Assembly (NCBI GenBank): GCA_900544535.1
Contig: UQVH01000004.1
Span: 62,001-126,000 of the forward strand
DNA from: an uncultured Bacteroidales bacterium
Lineage (GTDB): Bacteria > Bacteroidota > Bacteroidia > Bacteroidales > Muribaculaceae
DNA: 64,000 nucleotides
Reading direction: 5' to 3'
Part shown: piece after piece, positions 19,004-27,579 of the stretch
Numbering within the stretch: position 1 is the first letter of the stretch
Layout of the letters: each line of letters begins with the position of its first letter
Position numbers and translations under genes: made by a program
The notes under the pieces: generated by a model
What the model saw: the letters and a program-made list of their open reading frames with translations, nothing else
What the model was told of the DNA's origin: nothing
The model's database searches: none

Positions 19004-21631
19004 ATGAAGACAAAGATATTTTTCTGCGCATCGCTTTTGCTTGGGCTTTCCCTTGCCTCCTGCAACGACGATGACAATTACTTCATCTCGACCGATCCGA
19101 TCATCGACGAGTCTTCGGTGACCACAGGTTCTTCGGATGTGACTGCCAACAGCGCCACTCTCCACGGCACCGTGTCAGGGCTGGACGGCAAATCTGCTTC
19201 GCTCTATACCGTAGGCTTCTATTATGGCGAAAATTCCTCCGACCTCACTTCGAAGGTCGACGGCCTTCTCGTCGACGGAGTGGTGACTGCCACTGTCAAC
19301 GGTCTTCAGACCGGGCAGGTCTACTATTATCAGACCTATGTCAGCCTCAAAGGTCAGGTGACTTTCCTCGGCGAGGTGAAATCGTTTGTGACCACCAATG
19401 CCACCATCACAACCGAAGGTGTGCAGGCCGTTGATTTCAATTCGGCTAAAATGGGTGGTGTCGCCACCGAAGCCCCGGCTGATGCGACTGTCGGTGTGGT
19501 CATCGCCACTCAGCCCGATGTCGAAAAGGTGCGTGCCGGTCTCGTTGTCCCCGCCGCTGAGCAGGGTTCGACATTTGAAGTCGAAAAGGCCGGTTTCGTT
19601 CCCGACACCAAATATTATTATGCCGCTTATCTCGATCTTGGTGCCGGCGTCATCTATGGCGAAGTGAAAGAGTTCACAACCGCTGCTCATGAGTTCAACG
19701 CCGACGATGACTTTGTAGACCTCGGTCTCTCCGTCAAGTGGGCCAAAGCTAATATCGGCGCCAAGACAGAGTCAGAGATCGGAGGCCTCTTCGGCTTCGG
19801 TGACCTCACCGGCGTCAACAACTCCTATATTCCTGCCGACTATGCTTCGGGCGACATCTATCGCACCAAGCAGGACCTTGCATGGAATGTCAGCGGCGGC
19901 ATGGCCACTCTTCCCACCTATAAGGATTATGAGGAACTCTTCGCAAACTGCCGTTCCGAATGGACTGAAGTCGACGGTGTGTCAGGTTTCCGTCTGACCG
20001 CTGAAAACGGTAACTCTATCTTCCTCCCCGCAGCTGGTTCGCGCACAGCCAATGATGTGACCGGCGAAGGCTCGGTCGGCTTCTATGCCACCGGATCTTC
20101 AAATGCCAACGATCCGCAGTACTATATGGCCTATCAGTTCTCCTCCGCCAATAGCGCCCGTGCGCTTATCCCGGTCTACCAGGCCACAGCAGTACGTGCA
20201 GTCTCCACTGCCCGCAACGTTCCTTTCGTGAAATCGAATCTCTATGGCAAGTGGTATATGGAGAACGGCCAGGACGGCAAGCTCCATGTATTCGAAGGCC
20301 CCTTCACCCAGTTTGGATCTTCTGACAACTGGAACACTGTTACCAACAACTATCCCAACCTCGAACAGCAGATCTACTGGGAAATGGGTACAGGCAACGG
20401 CTGGATCGGCTATACCTACGGCAAGGACTACGGTTATATGGAATTCCTTGAAGACGGCACTGTCAACATCCATCGCATCGCCGAAGACGGCACTGTAACC
20501 GATGAAAAGGGCAAATATACTGTCGACGAAGGCACTGTCACTCTCAATATCGACATCAACATCCTTTGTGGCAACACCTGGCTCGCTAATAAGTCCGGTG
20601 CTCTCAAGATCCTCGCTCTCGACAACGACGGTCTGCGCATCGCCATCCCTGACGGTGACTATGGTTATGCCGTCAACTATTACAGCGAACGCAAACGTGA
20701 GTTCGACGACGCCACTCCGCTCAACTTCCAGTGTGTCGGCGGTGACTGGGCTGGTGAATGGGGAACCATCACAGACCGCATCGCTTCCGAAGATCTCGAA
20801 GGCAAGCACACCGTGACCTACACCGGCTCTGTAAACGGTGCCATGGTCTTCAATATGGACTTCCAGCATCTTCTTGCCAAATATCCCGACGCTATTGTCT
20901 ACATCAATGAAATCCGTTGCGACGGCAATGCCATCACCTTCGATGCCAACAAGTTCTTCTATGGCGACATCGAAAACAACGGTGACTACCGTATCGAACT
21001 CTTCAATATCTGGGGTAAAGGCGCTGCCGCCCAAAAGGTAATTGAAAGTCCGTTCAGCTCGGCTGCGAATGTAGAGAGCGATCCCGCATTCCAGGTCAAG
21101 AACAAACTTGAGATAGACTACACCATCACACTCTACCCTGCTGCTTACACCCCCGGTCTGATCACCGTAAATCCCGACTGGTATGAACCGACCAACTGGG
21201 CCGGAGCACTCGATCCCTCCGGAGCTTCCTTCACTTATGTCGTTGACGAAAACAACAAACTTGCTGCAAGCAAGAAAGAGTTTGACATCACGATCAATGA
21301 CGCCGGCTTTACCGCAGGTTCGATCATGACCTTTATCAACACTCCCAATCTGATGACTGACTTCCCCGGTACTCAGATGACCCTCACCGGTCTTGAGATT
21401 GACGGCAAGGCTATCACCGGTTGGGATGCCGCTAAGGTCGCCAACTCGAATGACGGCAACCAGCATCGTCTTGAGCTTTGGAACTGCTACGGCATCACTG
21501 CAAATCAGGGCTGCGCGTTCGGCACTCCGATCCCCGGTGACGGTACCTCTATTGTTAAGGAGCTCGGCTTCACAAGTTCGATCCGTGTCAAGTTTACTGT
21601 CGATTCACCATTCAAAACAGTGGTCTGGTAA
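19004..21631 (+). CDS. Multi-domain PUL surface lipoprotein with Fn3 and tandem repeats
   Basis: The ATG at 19004 is preferred over 18983 because it begins a clean lipoprotein signal (MKTKIFFCASLLLGLSLASC, Cys about 20). The 875-residue product shows two Fn3-like domains (about 35-125 and 125-215; ATLHGTVSGLDG, YTVGFYYGE). A globular domain at about 230-405 begins with FVDLGLSVKWAKANIG, as in Bacteroidota/Fibrobacter surface proteins. A lipocalin-like stretch (LYGKWYMENG, about 410-570) follows. Two related C-terminal modules about 160 residues apart end it (NGDYRIELFNIWG about 658; NQHRLELWNCYG about 818). No catalytic residues are evident. It is probably a second glycan-binding scaffold holding xyloglucan near the GH5. 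Function is inferred from location and architecture. Confidence 0.78.
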   Translation: MKTKIFFCASLLLGLSLASCNDDDNYFISTDPIIDESSVTTGSSDVTANSATLHGTVSGLDGKSASLYTVGFYYGENSSDLTSKVDGLLVDGVVTATVNGLQTGQVYYYQTYVSLKGQVTFLGEVKSFVTTNATITTEGVQAVDFNSAKMGGVATEAPADATVGVVIATQPDVEKVRAGLVVPAAEQGSTFEVEKAGFVPDTKYYYAAYLDLGAGVIYGEVKEFTTAAHEFNADDDFVDLGLSVKWAKANIGAKTESEIGGLFGFGDLTGVNNSYIPADYASGDIYRTKQDLAWNVSGGMATLPTYKDYEELFANCRSEWTEVDGVSGFRLTAENGNSIFLPAAGSRTANDVTGEGSVGFYATGSSNANDPQYYMAYQFSSANSARALIPVYQATAVRAVSTARNVPFVKSNLYGKWYMENGQDGKLHVFEGPFTQFGSSDNWNTVTNNYPNLEQQIYWEMGTGNGWIGYTYGKDYGYMEFLEDGTVNIHRIAEDGTVTDEKGKYTVDEGTVTLNIDINILCGNTWLANKSGALKILALDNDGLRIAIPDGDYGYAVNYYSERKREFDDATPLNFQCVGGDWAGEWGTITDRIASEDLEGKHTVTYTGSVNGAMVFNMDFQHLLAKYPDAIVYINEIRCDGNAITFDANKFFYGDIENNGDYRIELFNIWGKGAAAQKVIESPFSSAANVESDPAFQVKNKLEIDYTITLYPAAYTPGLITVNPDWYEPTNWAGALDPSGASFTYVVDENNKLAASKKEFDITINDAGFTAGSIMTFINTPNLMTDFPGTQMTLTGLEIDGKAITGWDAAKVANSNDGNQHRLELWNCYGITANQGCAFGTPIPGDGTSIVKELGFTSSIRVKFTVDSPFKTVVW

Positions 21632-21652
21632 ACATCTAAGATTAACCAATCA

Positions 21653-21682
21653 TGACGGGACCCCGGCCGCGGGGTTCCGTCA
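21653..21682 (+). terminator. Strong intercistronic hairpin before GH5
   Basis: A 12-base stem (TGACGGGACCCC / GGGGTTCCGTCA, one G-U pair) with the loop GGCCGC sits between the surface lipoprotein stop and the GH5 start. No T-run follows, so it may be a partial terminator or an RNA-processing/stability element that tunes GH5 relative to upstream genes. Confidence 0.6.
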
Positions 21683-21704
21683 CTATTCCGAAACATAAAT
21701 TCAG

Positions 21705-23213
21705 ATGAATATAACCAACTCAATTTATTTAGCTCTCTGCCTTGCAGTCGGAACCGGCCTCGCTTCCTGTAACGATGATCGTAACGACGTGCGCTATGAT
21801 GTGATCGAAGTTCCTGCCGACCTTCTGTCCGAAGGCCTTACTGCCGCATCGACCGGTGACTCACAGACCTTCTATGTCCGTTCATCAAAAGCTGTGTCTG
21901 CTCACACAGAAGCCATCAATGATGGTGATGATATCTTCTGGATCAGTGTGAAGGTCGGTGACCGTACCTCCGAGGGCTATCCCGTGACTGTGACCACCGA
22001 GGCCAACCAGACTCGCGCCGAGCGTTCGGCCCGCGTTGCCGTGTTTGCCACCAATACAGCCAAAGGCATCAAGGTTACTCAGCCTACAAGCGCTCCCGGC
22101 GTCGACACCGAAACCCCGATTAAGGACATGACTGCCGCCGAAGTGGCCAAACAGATGTTTGCCGGTATCAACATCGGTAACACTCTCGAATGCCCCGACG
22201 GCGAAGGCACCTGGGGTACAGGTAAAGTCACAGTTGAATATATCCGTGGTCTGAAAACCGCCGGTTTCAACGCCGTGCGCATCCCCTGTGCATGGAACTC
22301 TCATCTCTCTTCAGCTGACAAAAACACCATTGATCCCGCATGGCTCGACCGCGTGGAAGAGGTCGTTGGCTGGATCATCGGTGAAGACATGTATGCTATT
22401 GTCAACATCCACTGGGACGGCGGTTGGCTTGAGGAAAGCTGTGTGAACGGCTATGATGAGGCTGTCGACAAAAAGCAGAACGCTTTCTGGACTCAGATTG
22501 CAGGCAAACTCAACCACTTTGACGAGCATCTTCTCTTCGCAGGTATGAACGAACCCGGTCAGCAGAACCAGTCGCTCGCAGTCCAGCAGGAATCTGTAAA
22601 GGCTATCATGGCTTATCAGCAGACATTCGTTAACGCAGTCCGTGCAACCGGCGGCAACAATGCCACCCGTGTGCTCATCCATCAGACACCTTACACCAAC
22701 ATCAATGAAGGTGTAAAGGGCCTCTATGCTCTCCCGACTGACCCAGCCGCCAATCGTGCGATGGTCGAAGTCCACTTCTATGATCCCTCTGATTTCACCA
22801 TCATGGACAAGGACAATGCCTGGAGCGGTCCCAACAACCCGATCAAACTCTACTGGGGTGCTGCAAACCATGTGGCAGGCTCTGACCGCAACTGCACCTG
22901 GGGTGAGGAAGACAATGTTGACACACAGTTCGCCAAAGTTCAGAATTACTATGTAAGCAAGGGTGTGCCCGCTATCATTGGTGAATATGGCGTTACTGCC
23001 GGACGCAACATCGCCGGCATGGATGTCGACAAGCACAAAGCCAGCCGTGCCTACTGGACTGAATATGTTACCAAGTCGGCTAAAAATCACGGCTGTGTTC
23101 CCTTCCTGTGGGAGACTGGCGGTGACATCAACCGCACAAACGGCAGCCTGACCAATGCTTATCTCTTCAATGCGCTCATGAACGGAGCCGCCAACGGCGC
23201 TTATCCTTTCTGA
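21705..23213 (+). CDS. GH5 endo-glucanase/xyloglucanase with BACON domain, surface lipoprotein
   Basis: This is a 502-residue lipoprotein (lipobox TGLASC, Cys about 22). A BACON domain covers about 32-130 (DDIFWISVKVGD, EANQTRAERSARVAVFA). The GH5 barrel begins at FAGINIGNTLEC (about 152), with acid/base Glu about 283 in FAGMNEPG and nucleophile Glu about 427 in IIGEYG. BACON plus a GH5 of the INIGNTLE type (subfamily 4-like) is the known architecture of the Bacteroides keystone endo-xyloglucanase. It ends the SusC operon and is followed by a terminator. As a surface lipoprotein it should make the first cuts in the polymer. Cellulase or mixed-linkage glucanase activity is an alternative. Confidence 0.92.
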   Translation: MNITNSIYLALCLAVGTGLASCNDDRNDVRYDVIEVPADLLSEGLTAASTGDSQTFYVRSSKAVSAHTEAINDGDDIFWISVKVGDRTSEGYPVTVTTEANQTRAERSARVAVFATNTAKGIKVTQPTSAPGVDTETPIKDMTAAEVAKQMFAGINIGNTLECPDGEGTWGTGKVTVEYIRGLKTAGFNAVRIPCAWNSHLSSADKNTIDPAWLDRVEEVVGWIIGEDMYAIVNIHWDGGWLEESCVNGYDEAVDKKQNAFWTQIAGKLNHFDEHLLFAGMNEPGQQNQSLAVQQESVKAIMAYQQTFVNAVRATGGNNATRVLIHQTPYTNINEGVKGLYALPTDPAANRAMVEVHFYDPSDFTIMDKDNAWSGPNNPIKLYWGAANHVAGSDRNCTWGEEDNVDTQFAKVQNYYVSKGVPAIIGEYGVTAGRNIAGMDVDKHKASRAYWTEYVTKSAKNHGCVPFLWETGGDINRTNGSLTNAYLFNALMNGAANGAYPF

Positions 23214-23234
23214 TCCATAGTCGTATCAATATAA

Positions 23235-23268
23235 AAATGCCCGCATGTCTCGGAATATGCGGGCATTT
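23235..23268 (+). terminator. Terminator of the SusC-GH5 operon
   Basis: A perfect 12-base stem (AAATGCCCGCAT / ATGCGGGCATTT) with a 10-base loop lies 21 bases after the GH5 stop and is followed by ATTGTCTTT. The A/T-rich flanks suggest it could act on both strands, ending the leftward HD-domain transcript from the other side only weakly. Confidence 0.85.
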
Positions 23269-23317
23269 ATTGTCTTTAAATGATGTCAATACTGAATTTC
23301 TCAGCTTAGAATATTGT

Positions 23318-23860
23318 TTACTCGCCGAATTCACGATGGAGGTTCATGAAGCGGTCAAGCGTCGGGGCTGACAGGCGCTCCATTGATCGGATTACCTTGT
23401 ACAATGGTTTTCGCCGCATGTCGCCGCTCTTTGAGTAGAATTTGTCGGCATAGCAGATGAGACGTTCAAGCGTTGTTTCAGGCATATAGTTCCCGTCGGG
23501 ATCGAGAGGCAGATTCTGGCTGATAATATCTTCGTGCGTGAGTCCTGCACCTGTGTGGCGTCCGGCTACACGGGCGCTTTCCTCGCTCATACCCTCTTTG
23601 CGCAGCAGATCAGCGCCGATGACACCGTGACGGATATATGGCTCCGAGCCGTGACACTCTATCCCCGGCGCGTCGCAGCGGAAGATACCGATGTCGTGGA
23701 GCATCGCCGCTTCCTCTACTGTTGCCGGGGCGAGGCCGAGGTCATGGGCCGAGTTTATTTCAAGCGCGAGGTCTGCCACCGAACGGCAGTGTGCCAAGTA
23801 AATATCCCGAAGACGGCTGCCTTCGGGATAGTATTTGTCGATAAGTTCCTGCCAGGTCAT
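23318..23860 (-). CDS. HD-domain metal-dependent phosphohydrolase-like protein
   Basis: This 180-residue cytoplasmic protein has the HD signature: His in LAHCRSV (about 24), AAMLHDIGIF (HD pair about 53-54), HG/HGVIGADLL (about 70-80) and a later Asp (CYADKFYSK). The family hydrolyses phosphoesters, often nucleotides, but the substrate here is unknown. It starts 15 bases after ilvE ends and is probably co-transcribed with it. No membrane segment or extra domain is seen. Confidence 0.85.
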   Translation of the reverse strand: MTWQELIDKYYPEGSRLRDIYLAHCRSVADLALEINSAHDLGLAPATVEEAAMLHDIGIFRCDAPGIECHGSEPYIRHGVIGADLLRKEGMSEESARVAGRHTGAGLTHEDIISQNLPLDPDGNYMPETTLERLICYADKFYSKSGDMRRKPLYKVIRSMERLSAPTLDRFMNLHREFGE

Positions 23861-23875
23861 GGCTGAAATATTTTC

Positions 23876-24898
23876 TTATTCCACAATAGTGCACCATCCG
23901 TGTTTGTCCTCGATTTCGCCGAGCTGGATTCCGCGCAGCGTGTTGTAGAGGCGGGTGGTGACGGGGCCGGGCTCTCCGTCTTTCGACACCACATATTTCT
24001 TACCGGTGTCAAGGTCGTCGATTTCGCCGACAGGCGATGCCACGGCGGCGGTGCCTACTGCGGCTGCCTCGTCGATGTCGCTGAGTTCGTCGACGGTGAT
24101 GTGGCGGCGTTCCACTTTGATGCCCATGTCCTCGGCCAGCTGCATGAGGCTCTTGTTGGTGATCGAGGGGAGGATCGAGTTGGAGGCGGGAGTGATATAG
24201 ACTCCGTCCTTGATGGCTATGAAGTTGGCCGGGCCGCATTCGTCGAGATATTTTTTTTCTTTCGGGTCGAGGTAGAGCACGGCGGAATAGCCTAATTCAT
24301 GAGCATGTTCGCCGGCTGTGAGCGATGCCGCATAGTTGCCGCCTACCTTCCAGAGTCCGGTACCGTTGGGAGCCACGCGGTCATACTGACGCATGATGCA
24401 GATGTTTGTCGGCTTGAAACCGGTCTTGAAGTAGGGGCCTACGGGAGTGACGAGAATCATGAAGAGATACTCTGTCGAGGGTTTTACACCCACCTGCGCC
24501 GAGATTCCGAGTTCGATCGGGCGGATATATAGAGAGGCTCCTGAGCCGTAGGGTGGAACGAAACGTTCGTTGAGCTTTACGACTTTCAGCACCATTTCCT
24601 TGAATTTTTCCAGCGGCAGCGGTTCCATCAGGATACCTTTGGCCGATTCCTGAATACGGCGGGCGTTTTCTTCGAGACGGAACACACGCACTTTGCCGTC
24701 CTTGCCGCGGAATGCTTTCAAACCTTCGAAAATTTCCTGTCCGTAGTGCAGACATGTTGCGGCGATGTGGAGGTTGACTTCTTCGCTCTGCGACACTTCT
24801 ATTTCGCCCCATTTCCCGTCACGGAAATAGCAGCGTACATTATAATCCGTAGGGAGATACCCGAATGACAGGTTTCCCCAATCCAATTCCTGGTTCAT
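23876..24898 (-). CDS. ilvE: Branched-chain amino acid aminotransferase
   Basis: A 340-residue fold-type IV PLP enzyme that transfers amino groups between glutamate and the keto acids of leucine, isoleucine and valine. Diagnostic segments are YGQEIFEGLKAFRG, the PLP-lysine motif LWKVGGNYAASL, YLDECGPANFIAI and the phosphate-binding GTAAVASPVGEI. Length and motifs fit the large (BCAT1-like) subgroup. The leader carries TAATTTTG on the minus strand (24930-24923), an exact -7 element, without a clear -33. It heads a two-gene unit with the HD protein. Confidence 0.95.
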   Translation of the reverse strand: MNQELDWGNLSFGYLPTDYNVRCYFRDGKWGEIEVSQSEEVNLHIAATCLHYGQEIFEGLKAFRGKDGKVRVFRLEENARRIQESAKGILMEPLPLEKFKEMVLKVVKLNERFVPPYGSGASLYIRPIELGISAQVGVKPSTEYLFMILVTPVGPYFKTGFKPTNICIMRQYDRVAPNGTGLWKVGGNYAASLTAGEHAHELGYSAVLYLDPKEKKYLDECGPANFIAIKDGVYITPASNSILPSITNKSLMQLAEDMGIKVERRHITVDELSDIDEAAAVGTAAVASPVGEIDDLDTGKKYVVSKDGEPGPVTTRLYNTLRGIQLGEIEDKHGWCTIVE

Positions 24899-25028
24899 GA
24901 TTTTTGGTTTTTATATTTGTGGCAAAATTAGCAAAAAAGGCGCAAATTACTAAGTAAAATGCGCCAAAAAGTTTTGAGAATGTAATCTGCAGGTGCGTTT
25001 TTAACGCTACCTGATAGTTTTCAGCCGC

Positions 25029-27236
25029 TTATTTTGCTGTCAGACGAAGCACTCGCGATGAATAATCTGTGTTTTTGTGATAGTCTACCTTGTTGGTCAG
25101 AGGTATTTCCAGACCATTGGACATGAGGTAGCGTCCGCTGAACGATTTTCCTTCAAAGCTCAGAGGTTCGTTGTCGATGCGGTTGAGCTCGGTGACGGTG
25201 TAGGTCTTGTCGGGGTCGAGACCGGCCATGACCACACGCGGCAGCTGCTGGTTCATGAAAGTTTCGGTCTTCCACCAGTAGAACACGGCGTCGTCTTTTT
25301 CGGGAGTGACATACATCAGCGAGGCCACTCCTTTGCCGTCGTAGGGGGAGATCAGACGGTAGATGTCGCCGAACTGTACAATCGGACGGATTTTCTTGTA
25401 GTCAGCTATGGCCTGGCGGCACACTGCCTTGTCTTCGTCGTTCATGTCGCGAGGCTGCATTTCAAGGCCGAGACGTCCGCTCATAGCCACGTCGGCGCGG
25501 AATTTTACCGGAATCCTGCGGAACGTCTGATGGTTGGGCGAGGCCGAGATGTGCGAGCCCATGGCGATGGCGGGGAAGAAGTAGCTTGTGCCCCACTGCA
25601 TATATATGCGCTGGAGGGCGTCATTGTTGTCGCTGGTCCAGAATTCGTCAAACCAGGGAAGGACACCCCAGTTGGCACGTCCGCCGCCGCTGGCGCAGGC
25701 TTGGATAGTCACGTCGGGATGAGCTTTGCGGATGCGGTTGAGCACAGTTTCGAATCCTTTGTGATAGTCGATATAAAGATGGCTCTGGTTGTCGGCGGTG
25801 AGATATTGCGAACCGTGGTCCATGATCGGTGCGTTGGCGTCCCACTTTATATAGTCGATGCCGGGATATTTGCGCATGAGGGTATCGACTACGGTGAAGA
25901 CGATGTCCTGCACTTTGGGGTTGGCGAGGTCAAGCACTAATTGTGTGCCGCCGCGGCCCTGTGTGGCCGGACGCTTGGCGGCCTTGATGATGTATTCGGG
26001 GTGCTTTTCGTAGAGTTCGCTGACGGTGTTGGTCATTTCAGGCTCGATCCATATGCCGAATTTGATGCCGTGGGCGGCTGCCGAGTCAATCAACGCCTGT
26101 ATGCCGTGGGGTAGTTTATCGGTATCGACAACCCAGTCGCCGAGCGATGTGCTGTCGTTGTCGCGCGGATATTTGTCACCGAACCATCCGTCGTCCATCA
26201 CGAACAGTTCGCCTCCCATGTCGGCGATGTCTTTCATCATGCCGTTCATCACGGGTTCGTTGATGTCGAAATAGACACCCTCCCAGGAGTTGAGCAGTAC
26301 TTTGCGCTCTGTGTTGCCGGCATGGAGGCGGTGGTTGCGGCCCCAGCGGTGGAAGTTGCGGCTGACGCCTGAAAGACCTTCGTCAGAATAGGTCAGGGCA
26401 AGGGGAGGAGTGGTGAAGCTTTCGCCTTTCTTAAGATTGTAGGCCGAATTTTCTTCATTGATTCCGGCGAAAAAGTGATGATAGTCGCTGTCGTCGGTGT
26501 CGATGAAGAGTTTATAGTTGCCGGAGTATTCGAGTGCGGCGCCGATGGTGCGGCCGGTATTCTCCTGTGGTTTGCCGTCGAGCGAGAGCATTATCTCGCC
26601 GTGTGCGGTGTGGGAGTTGCGGACTCCGTCCTTGTTCTTGATCATGCGCACTCCGTGGGTCAGCGGCGTCTGAGAGACTTTGCCCTCGTTGGCCCACGAC
26701 CCGTAGAGCTGCGAGAGCCAGACGTTGCCGTAGCGCACAGGAAGATAGCCTGACATGAAACGGTTTAGTGTCACGGTACCTTTCTCATTGTTGGTCACAT
26801 CGACCCATGTCTCGATGACCTCCTCGCCGGGATATGTCCGGTAGTTGACATTGAGGTCGAACGGATAGATCTTGTCGCGCATTGCAATCGTAGTGACTTC
26901 GCCGCCGTCGGCCTCCTTGCGTGTGGTGACTCCGGTGACTTCGACGTCGGTGGTCATGTTGCCGTCGGCATGGGTCACACTCATGGCAGCTTCGGCCATC
27001 GGCTGGATGCCATAGACGGGATATGCGTCGCGGTTGATAGCGCCGGATTCGGAGAGAGTGGCAATGTCAGCCGGACTGAGGCGGTCGCCATAATAAAGGA
27101 TTCGGAGTTTTCCTCCTTTTTCAGCGTCAAGAATCAGAGAGGTGCCGGGAGTGGAGATGTCTACTGTCTCAGCCACCGCCGGGACTGCGGTCGCCATAAG
27201 AAGAGCCGCACCCGTCACTAAAAGTAAATGCTTCAT
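25029..27236 (-). CDS. GH36 alpha-galactosidase, secreted
   Basis: A 735-residue enzyme with a Sec signal peptide (to about 22, AVAE). It has the GH36 beta-supersandwich, then the barrel: LFVMDDGWFGDKYPRD (about 345-358), FGIWIEPEM, YIKWDANAP (nucleophile Asp about 466), QACASGGGRANWG and EFWTSDNNDA (acid/base Asp about 536). All catalytic residues are present. It is a single gene facing away from the PUL, about 4 kb after it, with a -7 element TATCTTTG at 27289-27282. It releases alpha-linked galactose (raffinose-family sugars, galactomannan side chains). It is not clearly part of the xyloglucan locus, where galactose is beta-linked. Confidence 0.94.
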   Translation of the reverse strand: MKHLLLVTGAALLMATAVPAVAETVDISTPGTSLILDAEKGGKLRILYYGDRLSPADIATLSESGAINRDAYPVYGIQPMAEAAMSVTHADGNMTTDVEVTGVTTRKEADGGEVTTIAMRDKIYPFDLNVNYRTYPGEEVIETWVDVTNNEKGTVTLNRFMSGYLPVRYGNVWLSQLYGSWANEGKVSQTPLTHGVRMIKNKDGVRNSHTAHGEIMLSLDGKPQENTGRTIGAALEYSGNYKLFIDTDDSDYHHFFAGINEENSAYNLKKGESFTTPPLALTYSDEGLSGVSRNFHRWGRNHRLHAGNTERKVLLNSWEGVYFDINEPVMNGMMKDIADMGGELFVMDDGWFGDKYPRDNDSTSLGDWVVDTDKLPHGIQALIDSAAAHGIKFGIWIEPEMTNTVSELYEKHPEYIIKAAKRPATQGRGGTQLVLDLANPKVQDIVFTVVDTLMRKYPGIDYIKWDANAPIMDHGSQYLTADNQSHLYIDYHKGFETVLNRIRKAHPDVTIQACASGGGRANWGVLPWFDEFWTSDNNDALQRIYMQWGTSYFFPAIAMGSHISASPNHQTFRRIPVKFRADVAMSGRLGLEMQPRDMNDEDKAVCRQAIADYKKIRPIVQFGDIYRLISPYDGKGVASLMYVTPEKDDAVFYWWKTETFMNQQLPRVVMAGLDPDKTYTVTELNRIDNEPLSFEGKSFSGRYLMSNGLEIPLTNKVDYHKNTDYSSRVLRLTAK

Positions 27237-27506
27237 GGGAAGGATAGAGTTAAAAAAGATAGGGTTGGTATTGTATAGTCACAAAGATAATGAAATTTTG
27301 CCAATACGGATCATTCCGCGCTCCTTGTGCCAATAAAAAGTCAAAAAAGTATGACCCGGCGTCTGTGATGGCAAAAATTCGGTAGAAAGTAATCTCTTCA
27401 TCGCGAAAAGCGGCATTGAAATGCCTTTTTGATGTGATTTGGGACCGAAATTGTGGCTTTTTACAGGATTAATAGCAAGTTTTTACGTTTCAGTAATGTA
27501 AAAATA

Positions 27507-27536
27507 GTTGTGATTGAGGAAAAATCATTAAATTTG
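27507..27536 (+). promoter_or_regulatory. Promoter of the dsbD-like gene
   Basis: GTTG (27507-27510), 18 bases, then TAAATTTG (27529-27536), an exact -7 match. The spacer is slightly short. The rest of the 343-base gap 27237-27579 holds the GH36 leader and no visible gene. Confidence 0.55.
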
Positions 27537-27579
27537 TGCGATAAAACCAATCTAATTAGCATTTCTCTTTTTTGTAACC

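Noticed and set aside
20099..21466. 455-codon antisense frame in the surface lipoprotein gene
   Set aside because: Long antisense frames follow from the strong C-ending codon use of the real gene; the product has no recognisable domain and no start context.
25029..27236. GH36 as part of the xyloglucan locus
   Set aside because: It is separated by a terminator, two unrelated genes and opposite orientation from the SusC operon, and xyloglucan galactose is beta-linked.
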